The notes below the pieces were generated by a model that was not told the origin of the DNA, did not search any database, and saw nothing but the letters and a program-made list of their open reading frames with translations. This document shows positions 1-8,663 of a stretch of DNA of 64,000 nucleotides, in pieces. The translations under genes were made by a program, and so were the position numbers. The stretch's first letter is position 1. Each line of letters begins with the position of its first letter. Origin of the DNA: Gracilaria gracilis (lineage: Eukaryota > Rhodophyta > Florideophyceae > Gracilariales > Gracilariaceae); contig JARGSG010000047.1 in NCBI GenBank assembly GCA_030374805.1, forward strand, positions 248,001 to 312,000, read 5' to 3'.

Positions 1-234
1 CACCGACCGCATGTTTACACATCGAAATCGGCCAATGCGTTGCTCGCAAACGCGGGCGCGCCGCTTTACATCTGACCTGCGACGCTCGACGCCTTCCCCG
101 CCGCCTCGTCGCTATGGCGGTGAAAATGTGACAGTCATCGTCGCTCTCCGTTTAAGTTCAGTTCGCTACGATTCGAGACGCGCCGACACGTAATCACTGC
201 TCAAATTGCCAAGTACAACGGCTATCTAACTCGC
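1..234. other. Window edge, no gene recognised
   Basis: This stretch lies beyond the 3' end of the BRCA1-like gene. It contains a 60-codon open frame on the plus strand with no recognisable domain and Arg/Ser-rich composition, which I take to be chance. It may be 3' or 5' flank of a gene that lies to the left of the window. Confidence 0.4.
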
Positions 235-2217
235 TTACTCCATTCTATTCTTTGTACACAAGTCAAGCAACCACCCAGACGTGACAACTCTGGCGCCGGG
301 CGGAGGCTCCATTCTGGCCAGTTGTTCTCTACGCCCATTCTTCTTCACTTCCTCCTCACGCACATAAATAATTTCATCGCCCGCGCTGTTTCCCGAAGAG
401 GCATCTCTTTGTACCACCGTCCCACCCCCCATGTGCACAAGACTCATCAACTCGTCCTTCTTTTCCCTTGGCCCGTTGTAGCATCCGAAACTGAATTGAA
501 GATGTGCATACACGGACTCTTTATCCACCTCCCAGCTCAAGTGATGCAAATGATTCTCAAAAGGCGCCCATTGACGTGTTTTGTACGAATCTTGAACCCA
601 TGTCCAGCACACAATCCTTGCCCGTGATGCGATCGCTTTACACAATTTCATTGTCCTCAATGGTTTTTCCGAAGGCTCAAAGCACCGAATCACCAGATGT
701 GTTACCTTACCATCCACATCCTCTCTCAAAATCGTTTTCTTCGCCTTTGCTAGACTGCGCAGAATCTCTCGATCCGGTTCTCGAAGTCCCGTGTGCGACA
801 GCACCAAACGTTTCTTGCCGTCTGTCTTCTTTCGTTGCGGTACCTTTGTTCGCGGTCGTTTCGCGCTAGATGGCGTGACACTGCATGTGAGTTGTGTGTC
901 ATCCTCCTCGCGGTCCTCGCCCGTCAGCTCCACCCGTGGTCGCTTCTTGGATGACGGCCGTGAGCTGCTGGGAGAGGCTTTGATCTTGTCGCTCTGAACT
1001 GCGGCCATTTTCAGCGGTGTCTTTCCTGTACATGCTCCACAGCTCCAGCTGCCGTCCGGAATGGTGCGTAGACCGGAACAGGCCGGATGTGTGCATCGCT
1101 CGCAAGTGTCACACATCAATAAACGACCGCCGGTAAAGCATATGAAGCAAGCGTCGTCATGTGCCAGAGATAAGTTTCCTTTCGGATCGGAAAGCGCGCT
1201 CGTAAACTGTTTTTCGTCAATGTTAGGAGCTTCACTGGCATGCTGCGCACAGTACATCTTGTATCCATCCTCCACAAACACGCACTTGTCCACGACAGCG
1301 CAAGCGAAATGATACTTGTTCGAACACAGTTGAGAGGCACAACGAACTGTGGCACGGTTTCTGCCGCAGGCCTGACGTTGACATACGACGTTGGAGTTGT
1401 TCGACATGGCTGTGTCCACTCCCTCCATTCGATCATCAAGCTGATAAACGCCTTCAGTATACATGGCACAATTGTCGTGTACAAACAAGGCAGACTTTCG
1501 AACTGTTGACGGAGCGGGTTTGAACTGGCCAAACGGAACGGAATGAGGAAAGAAGGAAGGATCCACACCCTTGGGACACAAGGCGCAAATGGGCGGCGGT
1601 CGAACGGGTTGCACATGGTCACTCAGTTGCATACGCTCCAATCGCAATCGCTGCTGTTGCTGCGCCTTCCGAATACGACAAACTGCAGAAGATAACGCAG
1701 CGTCAAAGCCATCATTCAATGCAACCGCTCCATTGGCATTACTATCATCCTGGCCACTGCTACATTGCTGCAAGATTTGACGCAGTGCTTGTAAAGCTTG
1801 CGACGCCTGTTCGAACGAGATGAGCGGACTGAGCATTCGCTTGCCCGTCTTGTGCTTGCACACAGGGCAGCAAGCATCGCTCATGGCCAGCATGCGCTTG
1901 ACGCAGCGCGGGCAGAAAATGTGGCTGCATTGCAGTTGATGCGCGCTCTGCATGACGTCCAGACAGACGGAGCAAGTGAGACTGCTCGACAGCCTCTCCA
2001 CGAGCGGCGCAAGTGAGCGAAGTCGCTCCGCGGCGTCTCCATCGCGCCGCTCGGCAGGCGGATCGCGCGCGCCGTCGCGCCACAACGGTGGCGACGGTTG
2101 TGCGGGCGGGGCGTCGGCTGCCACGGGCGGCTTTTCGCCGTCACACGACATGGTCGGCGGGGTGCAAGGCGGCGGCGAGCTGACTGGCCGCGCCGGGGGG
2201 GGGAGCGCGGCGCTCAT
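235..2217 (-). CDS. BRCA1/BARD1-like protein: RING, extended PHD, PHD finger, tandem BRCT
   Basis: Single-exon gene for a 660-residue nuclear protein. Seen: a C3HC4 RING at residues 82-120 (C82, C85, C97, H99, C102, C105, C117, C120); an extended PHD at about 211-326 starting CALCPKG; a separate Cys-rich PHD-like finger at about 357-396; basic, Ser-rich NLS-like stretches (SSKKRPR, SAKRPR); and two BRCT repeats at about 471-555 and 570-658. RING-ePHD-BRCT order is known from plant BRCA1 and BARD1/ROW1, which form an E3 ligase pair in homologous recombination. Which of the two this is cannot be told by eye. The extra finger is unusual. It is divergent from KRR1, and the shared promoter carries two E2F-like sites. 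GC rises steeply toward its 5' end. Confidence 0.9.
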   Translation of the reverse strand: MSAALPPPARPVSSPPPCTPPTMSCDGEKPPVAADAPPAQPSPPLWRDGARDPPAERRDGDAAERLRSLAPLVERLSSSLTCSVCLDVMQSAHQLQCSHIFCPRCVKRMLAMSDACCPVCKHKTGKRMLSPLISFEQASQALQALRQILQQCSSGQDDSNANGAVALNDGFDAALSSAVCRIRKAQQQQRLRLERMQLSDHVQPVRPPPICALCPKGVDPSFFPHSVPFGQFKPAPSTVRKSALFVHDNCAMYTEGVYQLDDRMEGVDTAMSNNSNVVCQRQACGRNRATVRCASQLCSNKYHFACAVVDKCVFVEDGYKMYCAQHASEAPNIDEKQFTSALSDPKGNLSLAHDDACFICFTGGRLLMCDTCERCTHPACSGLRTIPDGSWSCGACTGKTPLKMAAVQSDKIKASPSSSRPSSKKRPRVELTGEDREEDDTQLTCSVTPSSAKRPRTKVPQRKKTDGKKRLVLSHTGLREPDREILRSLAKAKKTILREDVDGKVTHLVIRCFEPSEKPLRTMKLCKAIASRARIVCWTWVQDSYKTRQWAPFENHLHHLSWEVDKESVYAHLQFSFGCYNGPREKKDELMSLVHMGGGTVVQRDASSGNSAGDEIIYVREEEVKKNGRREQLARMEPPPGARVVTSGWLLDLCTKNRME

Positions 2218-2468
2218 GCTCTGGCGGGGCCGCGGATTGCGAGCGCCGCGTTGCGGAAGGCAGCGGCGTGCAGGCAGCCGGGGGCGCTATTTTTGCAGCT
2301 GTTGCGGCCAACGCGCAATCTGGCGCCAAAATCGATAACATTGCGTGAGCTGATGCTGATCTAATTTGGCGCGCAGCGCCTGCGCGACGGCCCTGCACGA
2401 CGCCGTAAAGTTAATATCTATAGTTGCTGCTGGCGAAGACGTCGCGGGGGGACGCGACAACGTGCAGC
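2218..2468. promoter_or_regulatory. Divergent promoter with two E2F-like sites
   Basis: This is the 250-bp shared upstream region of the BRCA1-like gene and KRR1. GGCGCCAAAA at 2322-2331 reads TTTTGGCGCC on the minus strand, and TTTGGCGCG lies at 2365-2373. Both fit the E2F/DP consensus TTTSSCGC. BRCA1 genes in animals and plants are known E2F targets, so S-phase control of the BRCA1-like gene is a reasonable inference. No clear TATA box is seen on the BRCA1 side. Confidence 0.5.
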
Positions 2469-3563
2469 ATGAGCGAGCAGGCGCAAGAAACGCAGCCGCA
2501 GCAGACGCAGCCGCAGCAGACGCAACCGTCCGGCAAGAACAAGTACCGCAAGGACAAGCCATGGGACCACGACGGCATCGACCACTGGGCCATCCAGCCG
2601 TTCACGCGCGAACACAGCTCCGGTCCGTTCCTGGAGCAGTCGTCGTTCGCCACGCTGTTTCCGCAGTACCGCGAAAAGTACCTGCAGCAGGTATGGAAGG
2701 CGGTGAGCGGCGAGTTGAACAAGCACGCAATCGACGCCAAGCTGGACCTGGTGGAAGGGTCCATGACGGTGGCGACCACGCGCAGGACGTGGGACCCGTT
2801 TGCAGTGGTGAAGGCGCGCGACTTTATCAAGCTGCTGGCCAGGTCGGTGCCCGTGGCGCAGGCCAGCAAGATTATGGGCGACGAGATGAGCTGCGATATT
2901 GTGAAGATTGGCGGCTTTGTGCATAATAAGGAGCGCTTTGTGAAGCGGCGACAGCGGTTGATTGGGCCCAACGGAAGCACGTTGAAGGCGATTGAGCTTT
3001 TGACGGAATGCTATATTCTGGTGCAAGGCAACACGGTGGCGTGTATGGGCGCGTATAAAGGGCTGAAACAGGCGCGAAGAATCATTGAAGATTGTATGAA
3101 GAATGTACACCCGGTGTATAATATCAAGGCACTGATGATCAAACGCGAGCTTGCAAAGGACCAACGGCTGAAGAACGAGAACTGGGAACGTTTTTTGCCC
3201 AAGTTCAAGCGCAAGAACGTGAAGAGGAAGAAAAAGAACAACAAGGTGCAGAAGAAAAAGGCGTACGAAGCGTTCCCTCCGCTGCCCAAGCCGTCCAAGG
3301 TGGACATGCAACTGGAGTCGGGCGAATACTTTATGAACGAGGAAAGCAAACGACGCGCAAAGGTGAAACAACAGAAGGTGGCGCGCGAAATCACAAGCGC
3401 CAAACGACAGCAAGAAAAGCAAGCGGCGTACGAAGCGCCGGATGAAACGGCGCTGTACCAGAGGCGCAAGCGAAAGCGACAGCAAGAAGCGCAAGAAGAG
3501 GACGTTCACAGCGTGGCCAAGCGCGTGAAGAAGCAAGTAAAACGGCTGAAACAAGCGGCGTGA
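2469..3563 (+). CDS. KRR1: KRR1 small-subunit processome component (KH domain)
   Basis: KRR1 is a nucleolar KH-type RNA-binding protein of the SSU processome, needed for 18S rRNA maturation and 40S assembly. The protein resembles animal and yeast KRR1 over most of its length: the [15 protein letters not shown] block, [10 protein letters not shown], the KH-linked [18 protein letters not shown] at about residues 157-174, the NVHPVYNIK block and a long basic C-terminal tail. I chose the Met at 2469 (364 aa, MSEQAQETQ), which matches family length. An in-frame Met at 2424 would add 15 residues with no family similarity. Pure single exon. Its stop lies 8 bp from the end of the convergent small gene. 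Confidence 0.95.
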   Translation: MSEQAQETQPQQTQPQQTQPSGKNKYRKDKPWDHDGIDHWAIQPFTREHSSGPFLEQSSFATLFPQYREKYLQQVWKAVSGELNKHAIDAKLDLVEGSMTVATTRRTWDPFAVVKARDFIKLLARSVPVAQASKIMGDEMSCDIVKIGGFVHNKERFVKRRQRLIGPNGSTLKAIELLTECYILVQGNTVACMGAYKGLKQARRIIEDCMKNVHPVYNIKALMIKRELAKDQRLKNENWERFLPKFKRKNVKRKKKNNKVQKKKAYEAFPPLPKPSKVDMQLESGEYFMNEESKRRAKVKQQKVAREITSAKRQQEKQAAYEAPDETALYQRRKRKRQQEAQEEDVHSVAKRVKKQVKRLKQAA

Positions 3564-3570
3564 GCGCGCG

Positions 3571-3894
3571 TCATGGCTTGTACTTGAGCGCCTGCTTGCG
3601 TAACAAGGCGATGTTGTGGTGGAACATGGCGTGCACACGCGCGTTTTCTTGGTGCACGTGGTGGTTGAGCGCGGCGACGGCTTGCGCGTGCTGCGCTCGC
3701 AGCGAGCGTTCTAACGCGGCGCGATGCGCCTCGTAGTACTCGGCTAGCGTCATTTGCGTGAGCGGCGTGGCGGCGACGGCTGGCGGCGCGGCGGTGCGCT
3801 GCGTTGATGGCGGTGCGGGCGCGGAGGAGGACGCGGAGGAGGACGCGGAGGAGGGCGCGGAGGAGGACGCGGTGGGCTTCTCAGCGCGCGCCAT
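3571..3894 (-). CDS. Small Ala/Ser-rich protein of unknown function
   Basis: A 107-codon frame tail-to-tail with KRR1. The N-terminal third is a low-complexity Ser/Ala/Pro stretch encoded by tandem GAGGACGCG-type repeats. The C-terminal part, about residues 48-107, is helical and amphipathic, with MTLAEYYEAHRAALERSL and HHVHQENARVHAMFHHNI, and looks like a genuine coiled or helical domain. I recognise no family. A plus-strand frame over the same DNA (3758-3946) is weaker. The call rests on the non-repetitive, protein-like C-terminus and the compact spacing with KRR1. Confidence 0.55.
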   Translation of the reverse strand: MARAEKPTASSSAPSSASSSASSSAPAPPSTQRTAAPPAVAATPLTQMTLAEYYEAHRAALERSLRAQHAQAVAALNHHVHQENARVHAMFHHNIALLRKQALKYKP

Positions 3895-4280
3895 GGCTGC
3901 GGCTTGGCGAGATGGAGGACGGCCGAGGGGGAGCGAGTTTTTGTGAAGGTTAGATTGGTTGGGGACCCGGGGACAGGTAAAGAGACTAAGCGGTTTGAAA
4001 ATTCAAATGCGATGCGTGGTCACCCCTACAGTATTTGTACGCCTGGCGCAGGAACGCTTTGAAGTTGACAAAGTTTACAAACTTTTTAGAAAGTGACTCG
4101 CGCCGCTGTCGCAAGCGCGCGGCGCGCGCACGCGCGCAAACAACCGCCGCCAACGTGTCGCGGCGCCATTCGCCGCGCGCAATGTGAGCAGCGCGCGCGC
4201 GGAGATACGCGCCGTCGCGCAACGGCACGTCGCGTTGCGCCGCCGCCGCCGTCATCGCTGCGCGCGCCGTCAGTCGCGCC

Positions 4281-4319
4281 CACCACCACCACCACCACCA
4301 CCACCACCACCACCACCAC

Positions 4320-4350
<31 letters not shown>
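4281..4350 (+). repeat. (CAC)n/(CGC)n trinucleotide tract
   Basis: A long run of CAC triplets passes directly into CGC triplets just upstream of the thioredoxin start codon at 4368. It would lie in that gene's 5' UTR or promoter. Triplet runs of this size are length-unstable. Confidence 0.9.
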
Positions 4351-4367
4351 CGCAGCTGCTGCAAGTC

Positions 4368-5009
4368 ATGTGCGCGTTCGTGCCGTGCTCCCCGCCCCTG
4401 GCGCTTGACGCGCCGCCGCCGCCGCAGTCGCCGCTGCGACAGCGCGCGCGCTCGTGGGCGGCGTCGACGACGCGTCGCGCCACGCGCGCCACGCTGGCGT
4501 CGCCGCCGTCGCCGCCGTCGCCGTCCAAGCAGCCGCCGGCGCCGTCGCCGCCGTTTGTGCCGGGCACGCTGCTCACGCTGGCGACGCCCGAGCAGTTCGA
4601 CGCGCTGGCGGCGCAGGCGGACGCGGAGGGCGCGCTCATCGTGCTGGACTTTGTGGCCGCGTGGTGTCGCAAGTGCACCTACCTGCTCGCCGCGTTGAGC
4701 AAGCTCACGCCGTCGTTTGCACACGTTTACTTTGCAAAGGTTGACGTCAACAAGATGCGCCGACTGCCGCGCCAGTTCCGCATTCGCAGCGTGCCCACGT
4801 TTGTGTTTGTGTTGCGCGCGCGCGAGTTGGACCGCTTTGTGGCTGCCGATAAGCCAGCCGTCGTGGCCGACAGGTTGCGCCATATGCTGCGTACCTTGAT
4901 CAGCGTGCATGTCAATCGCCCACACTCATCATCGTTGGACTTGCCGCCTTCGCCGCCGCAGCCGCCTTCGCCGCCGCAGCCGCCTTCGTCACCACCGCCA
5001 CCGCAGTAG
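4368..5009 (+). CDS. WCRKC-type thioredoxin, probably plastid-targeted
   Basis: A 213-residue thioredoxin-fold protein. The active site is W99-C100-R101-K102-C103, the atypical signature of the plant WCRKC thioredoxins, which are chloroplast proteins. Other family features seen are VLDFVAAWC before the site, VDVNKMRRLPRQFRIRS after it and the cis-Pro motif SVPTFVFV. About 70 residues rich in Ala, Arg, Pro and Ser precede the fold and look like a transit peptide. The C-terminal tail is a Pro-rich PPSPPQ repeat, not usual for the family. The start at 4368 follows the triplet tract; no in-frame upstream Met adds conserved sequence. Function inferred: thiol-disulfide exchange in the plastid. Confidence 0.88.
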   Translation: MCAFVPCSPPLALDAPPPPQSPLRQRARSWAASTTRRATRATLASPPSPPSPSKQPPAPSPPFVPGTLLTLATPEQFDALAAQADAEGALIVLDFVAAWCRKCTYLLAALSKLTPSFAHVYFAKVDVNKMRRLPRQFRIRSVPTFVFVLRARELDRFVAADKPAVVADRLRHMLRTLISVHVNRPHSSSLDLPPSPPQPPSPPQPPSSPPPPQ

Positions 5010-5097
5010 ATACAACACAGTCGCAGCAGCAGTAAACAAAAAACAAAAGGGTACTTTAGATGTGTACTGTACCAAAATGCACCATAGCGCTGTGCGC

Positions 5098-5775
5098 TTA
5101 TTGCGACTTGTCGTGCTCATCAGCAGCAGCAGCAGCTTCGCCCATATCGTCCAGCGCCTCTGTCACATTCTCTTCTACTTGCTTCATCTCGCCCGTGCCC
5201 GTGCCTTCAGTTTCCGTGCGCTGCTGCTGCTGCTCATCCTGCTTGCAGCTGCCGCGATAGCTTCCGATCTTACACGCCACCAATTTGGCGCCCTTGACCG
5301 TCACAAAGCCCACGGCGGCGCCCATGGCCGCGAAGCAATACGCGTCCCAACAACTCTGCCAGCTGCACAACACGTCGCCAAAAGGTTGGCGCTCCACCTC
5401 TGCCAACTTGCTCACACGCACGCCAACCAGCGCCAGCCCCGCCGCCGCGCCGCCCATGGTGGTGACAATGTCCAGCCTGTGGTCTTGACTGCGCTCCAAA
5501 TTGGAGGCGCGCTGCTCGATCTCGTCGCGCGACAGCCGCGCCAGCTTGGCGGCGCACGCAATGGTGGCAGCCGTGGTACCCAGCAACGCCACGGTGCCCG
5601 AGATGCGCGCGGCGGCCACCAGCGGCGGCGCGTCGGCGGCGTTGAAGGTGGTGGGCGCCAGCGCAAGCGCCGGCAGCGCAACGGCCAGTCCGGAGGCGGC
5701 GCCCAGCTGCGTGCCCTTTGCCTGCGCGTGCAGCGTGACGGTGGCGGCCGGCTTGAGGATGTCCGCGAGCGTCAT
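5098..5775 (-). CDS. Uncharacterised Ala-rich membrane protein
   Basis: A 225-residue protein with several hydrophobic Ala/Gly-rich segments (about residues 25-75, 105-122 and 143-165), consistent with three or four membrane passes. A charged region, LSRDEIEQRASNLERSQD, lies between the first and second groups. The C-terminal 60 residues are acidic and Gln/Glu-rich. I do not recognise the family. The hydrophobic core and polar loop are too regular to be a shadow of another frame. It is convergent with the thioredoxin gene, about 90 bp away. Confidence 0.65.
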   Translation of the reverse strand: MTLADILKPAATVTLHAQAKGTQLGAASGLAVALPALALAPTTFNAADAPPLVAAARISGTVALLGTTAATIACAAKLARLSRDEIEQRASNLERSQDHRLDIVTTMGGAAAGLALVGVRVSKLAEVERQPFGDVLCSWQSCWDAYCFAAMGAAVGFVTVKGAKLVACKIGSYRGSCKQDEQQQQRTETEGTGTGEMKQVEENVTEALDDMGEAAAAADEHDKSQ

Positions 5776-6214
5776 TGTGGCTGAATTGACGGCGATCGCA
5801 GAGGTGTTGAGCTGTTTGTTTGTTGTGGCAGGTGCGAGCGTGTGCGGCGGAGCGATCGGCGGGGGCGGTGGATAGTGTGTCTACGACAGCGCGCGCGCCG
5901 AGGTGCGTTGGGTATTACATACTCCAAGTTGTGAGTTTAGAACGGTTCGCCGCCAGGGCGTCGCTCGCGCTCATTGGGCCGCATGTTGTGTCACGCCGCG
6001 ATTGGATGCGGCCGCCGCTCGCAACGGCGCGCTGCTCGCAACGGCGCGCAAGCGTGGCAGCCGCGCTCACCGTGGCGGCCGTGGCCACCGTCGCAGTCGT
6101 GTCCCCGTCGCAGTCGTGTCCACCATGGTAGCCACGTGGCAACGGTGGCCATCGTGTGGCCACGCGGAACAGCGCACAGCGCGCGGCGCCACCGCTCACG
6201 CGCGGCGCCACCGC
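5776..6214. repeat. Intergenic region with short direct repeats
   Basis: A 440-bp region between the membrane-protein start and the phosphatase-like stop. It holds two direct repeats: GTCGCAGTCGTGTCC at 6090-6104 and 6107-6121, and CGCGGCGCCACCGCTCACG at 6182-6200 and 6201-6219. The second copy of the latter runs into the phosphatase-like stop codon, so tandem duplication has touched that gene's 3' end. No gene is seen. Confidence 0.7.
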
Positions 6215-6763
6215 TCACGGGCGCTGGCGCCACCAGCGCACGACGTCGACGGTGGGCACGTTGACGAGCTCGGCGTCGAACAGTTCGATGAAGAGCTCGT
6301 TGACGTAGCGGCGCTTCATGGCGGCGAACAGGCGGTACTCGTTGATGATGCTGGTGAGGTTCCAGCGCTGCAGCTTGCGCAGGCAGCCCACGAGCATGCC
6401 CACCACGTGCACGCCGCCCACGTCGCACACCAGCAGCGGCTGGTTGCTGGCGCGCAGCAGCTGCTCCAGCGCGTCCTTCACCGCCTCCTCGCGCAGCGGC
6501 TTCCAGCTGCTGCCGCCCGACGCCGGCGCGTCGCTGGGCGCCACGCGCCGCAGCGCGATGCCGTTCTCCTCGCAGAACGTCTTGAGCGACCGCTCCGTGC
6601 GCTCGTCGCTCAGCAGTAGCAGCGTGCGCAGCCGCAGCGTGCGGATGTACGGCAGGTTCTTCTTCGTCGGCATGCTCGACCGGTACAGATCGGTCTGAAT
6701 CAGCGCAAAGTTCTCTGGCGGGCACATTGCCTCGGGCTCCTTGTCGCTGCACACCCCCGCCAT
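6215..6763 (-). CDS. SIW14/Oca-like dual-specificity phosphatase homologue, probable pseudophosphatase
   Basis: A 182-residue protein of the plant-and-fungi atypical DSP family (SIW14, Oca1). Family marks are PPENFALIQTDLYRSSMPTK at about residues 15-34 and VGCLRKLQRWNLTSIINEYR at about 125-144. Active members cleave inositol pyrophosphates and have a CX5R loop (HCNKGKHRTG in SIW14). Here the loop reads VCDVGGVHVVG: Cys113 is kept but the Arg six residues later is His119. The transition-state Arg is therefore missing and catalysis is unlikely. Some yeast Oca proteins are also thought to be inactive, so a structural role is possible. The rest of the protein is well conserved, arguing against decay. 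Confidence 0.82.
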   Translation of the reverse strand: MAGVCSDKEPEAMCPPENFALIQTDLYRSSMPTKKNLPYIRTLRLRTLLLLSDERTERSLKTFCEENGIALRRVAPSDAPASGGSSWKPLREEAVKDALEQLLRASNQPLLVCDVGGVHVVGMLVGCLRKLQRWNLTSIINEYRLFAAMKRRYVNELFIELFDAELVNVPTVDVVRWWRQRP

Positions 6764-6785
6764 GTTGTGGTCGCGCGGTGAACGT

Positions 6786-6804
6786 CCCCCCCCCCCCCCC
6801 CCCC
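6786..6804 (+). repeat. Poly(C) tract of 19 bases
   Basis: A homopolymer of 19 C lies about 20 bp upstream of the phosphatase-like start codon (on that gene's strand, poly-G). It is followed by ATGATGATGATC. Likely length-variable and able to form G-quadruplex-like structure on the minus strand. The remaining DNA up to the TATA box at 7344 shows no gene. Confidence 0.9.
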
Positions 6805-7343
6805 ATGATGATGATCATCCTCCTTGGCGACAGCCAGGCTGCCACTGTCGCCGCTGCGACGCACCCATTCCAGGCACGGTGCCGGGCACCGGGGCACCCA
6901 TGCAAAGCGAAGCGCCCACTTGAAAATGTTTCAAAAAGCGCAAAAACTGGAGCACGCGCCGAGTGGTGTGGCCGCACATGCGCCTAACACTTGAACTGCT
7001 CACGTCGCATGCGCCAGTTTGTATTGCCACGCGCCACGCATCGCGTCGCCGAGCCGCCACTCCGCGCATCGCCACGCACCCGCACACTTTCTCCGCCCTC
7101 GTCCCCTGCGCTCCGCTTCTTGCTCAGGGCCGTGTGCCTCGCCGTCCCTCGCTGTCAGCACAATACTTCGCCCATCGCCCACCACTTGTACCTCATAGCT
7201 GCCATCCGCCGCTCCCACACCGCTCCTACACCCGTGCTGTCATCCGCCCCGCCTTGTCTTCGCCCCCATCTCGGGCCGGCGCGTGCCGTCGTGCTGTACA
7301 TTCTTCTTCGCTCATGCGTCTCCGACAGTCATGCTCGCCACCA

Positions 7344-7349
7344 TATAAA
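7344..7349 (+). promoter_or_regulatory. TATA box of small secreted-protein gene
   Basis: TATAAA in the context CATATAAAG, about 148 bp upstream of the start codon at 7497. The intervening DNA has no ATG, as expected for a 5' UTR. A clear TATA box is unusual among genes in this window and suggests strong or regulated expression. Confidence 0.65.
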
Positions 7350-7496
7350 GCCGTCGACCCATCCCGTCTGCTCCACCACTTCTCCCGTCACCAGCACACA
7401 CGCACTCGAACGCATCGGCACTACTCGCAATCTAAACAAATCAACCTTGCTCCCTCTTTCAATCTCTACCGCCTCGCTACAAAACTCTCTTCCACA

Positions 7497-7778
7497 ATGA
7501 TCTTCAAGACTGTCATATTGTTCTCTGTCCTCGGATTTGCCCTCTCCTTCCCGATTCGCATGATGACACGCAGCGAGATTGTCGGCCAGCTTGCAAGCGG
7601 TGCCGGCTTCGCCGCCTTGGGAGACAACACTGCCGGTGCAGCCGCCAATGAGGACTCTGGAATTGCTGGCGCTTCGTCCACCGACGGTACTGTGTTGGGC
7701 GCTGCGCAGCCGGGCGGTGCTCTTGCTGGTGCCTTTGGCTCTGGCTTCTTCTTCTCGGGCGCTACACCAACCTTGTGA
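7497..7778 (+). CDS. Small secreted Gly/Ala-rich protein
   Basis: A 93-residue protein. Residues 1-17 form a classic signal peptide (MIFKTVILFSVLGFALS) with a likely cleavage before Phe-Pro. The mature chain is Gly/Ala-rich with no Cys, ending FGSGFFFSGATPTL. I recognise no family. The same frame is open for 178 codons upstream, but the TATA box, the signal peptide and the first ATG after the TATA box all point to 7497. Possibly a cell-wall or extracellular-matrix protein; this is inference. Confidence 0.7.
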   Translation: MIFKTVILFSVLGFALSFPIRMMTRSEIVGQLASGAGFAALGDNTAGAAANEDSGIAGASSTDGTVLGAAQPGGALAGAFGSGFFFSGATPTL

Positions 7779-8336
7779 TGCGCTTCTGCTGCGTTGCATT
7801 CTTGGCGCGCTGCCATCAACATACTCTGTCGCCCTTGTTTTGCGTGTGATGCACGTTTGTAATTAGGTACTAACCGTATTGCTAGAGCTTGTAAACAATG
7901 ACTCAACTATTCTGTGTTACGCTGTATGTGTCCGTGTTTCTGTTTTCTTGCCTCTCTTCACTGCGATCATGGACGCTCAGCCTTGTCCTTTGTTCCCAAG
8001 GACGCGTGCTTCGTATCCGCAAACGCTTTGCGTATTTCAATTGATCATGCACTTGGCCCATGGGCCATTTACTATTTTCGTCCTCCAGTCCATCTGCACA
8101 ATGCTTTTGCACTTCACAAACCATACTGCACACTCATCACCCAACCGACAAACATGGCGGTACACAGCACCGCTCATATTCAACTGCCGTATGCAATATC
8201 TACAAACCGTGCAGATATGAACACAATCGCGTACTTTATCACAATTCAACAATAAACATTAACATGTAACAGCAGCTAGCGTCACATCTAAAGCGCCATC
8301 CAAATGGAAAACGCCTACCACCAATGCTTCTCTTGT
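7779..8336. other. Intergenic region between convergent secreted-protein genes
   Basis: About 560 bp with no supported gene. An AATAAA motif lies near 8250. The region would hold the 3' UTRs of both flanking genes. Confidence 0.5.
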
Positions 8337-8663
8337 TTAAACATACACAGTGTCCTTACCACCTCCAGACTGCGACGCTGCAGACAGAGATTTCAGACCC
8401 TTTCCACCACCCTTGGGGAACACCAAGCAAGCCGCCCTGGTAGAGCAGCACTTTGCGTCGGGGATACGCTTGTAGAATATGAACCTGCTCGAAAGCTTGC
8501 ATGTAGCTTTAAGGATGCACTTGGAATGAGGGGGGCAGAACACTGGAACACAGCTGAACTTCGGCCCCTTCGCCTTCTTGCATTTGTATCCACACTGAGG
8601 ACCCCCAGCAGAAACCATGACGGCGAGAAGAAGCACCACGAAAAGGTTCTTGAAGGACAACAT
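8337..8663 (-). CDS. Small secreted cysteine-rich protein
   Basis: A 108-residue protein with a signal peptide (MLSFKNLFVVLLLAVMVSAG) and nine Cys in the mature chain between about residues 24 and 80 (patterns CGYKC, CVPVFC, CILKATC, KCC, AAC). The C-terminus is Gly/Lys/Ser-rich. No family is recognised. The Cys pattern suggests a disulfide-bonded extracellular peptide, as in defensin-like or wall proteins, but this is inference. A TACATAAG element about 110-120 bp upstream on the minus strand may be its TATA box. It is arranged tail-to-tail with the other secreted gene. Confidence 0.7.
   Translation of the reverse strand: MLSFKNLFVVLLLAVMVSAGGPQCGYKCKKAKGPKFSCVPVFCPPHSKCILKATCKLSSRFIFYKRIPDAKCCSTRAACLVFPKGGGKGLKSLSAASQSGGGKDTVYV

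Noticed and set aside
3986-4925. Long minus-strand frames opposite the thioredoxin
   Set aside because: They are produced by the GC-rich triplet tract and contain poly-Trp or poly-Val runs; the plus strand encodes a clear thioredoxin.
5991-6977. 328-codon minus-strand frame over the phosphatase-like gene
   Set aside because: It is Arg/Ala/His-rich and has no domain; the 182-codon frame in another register has family conservation.
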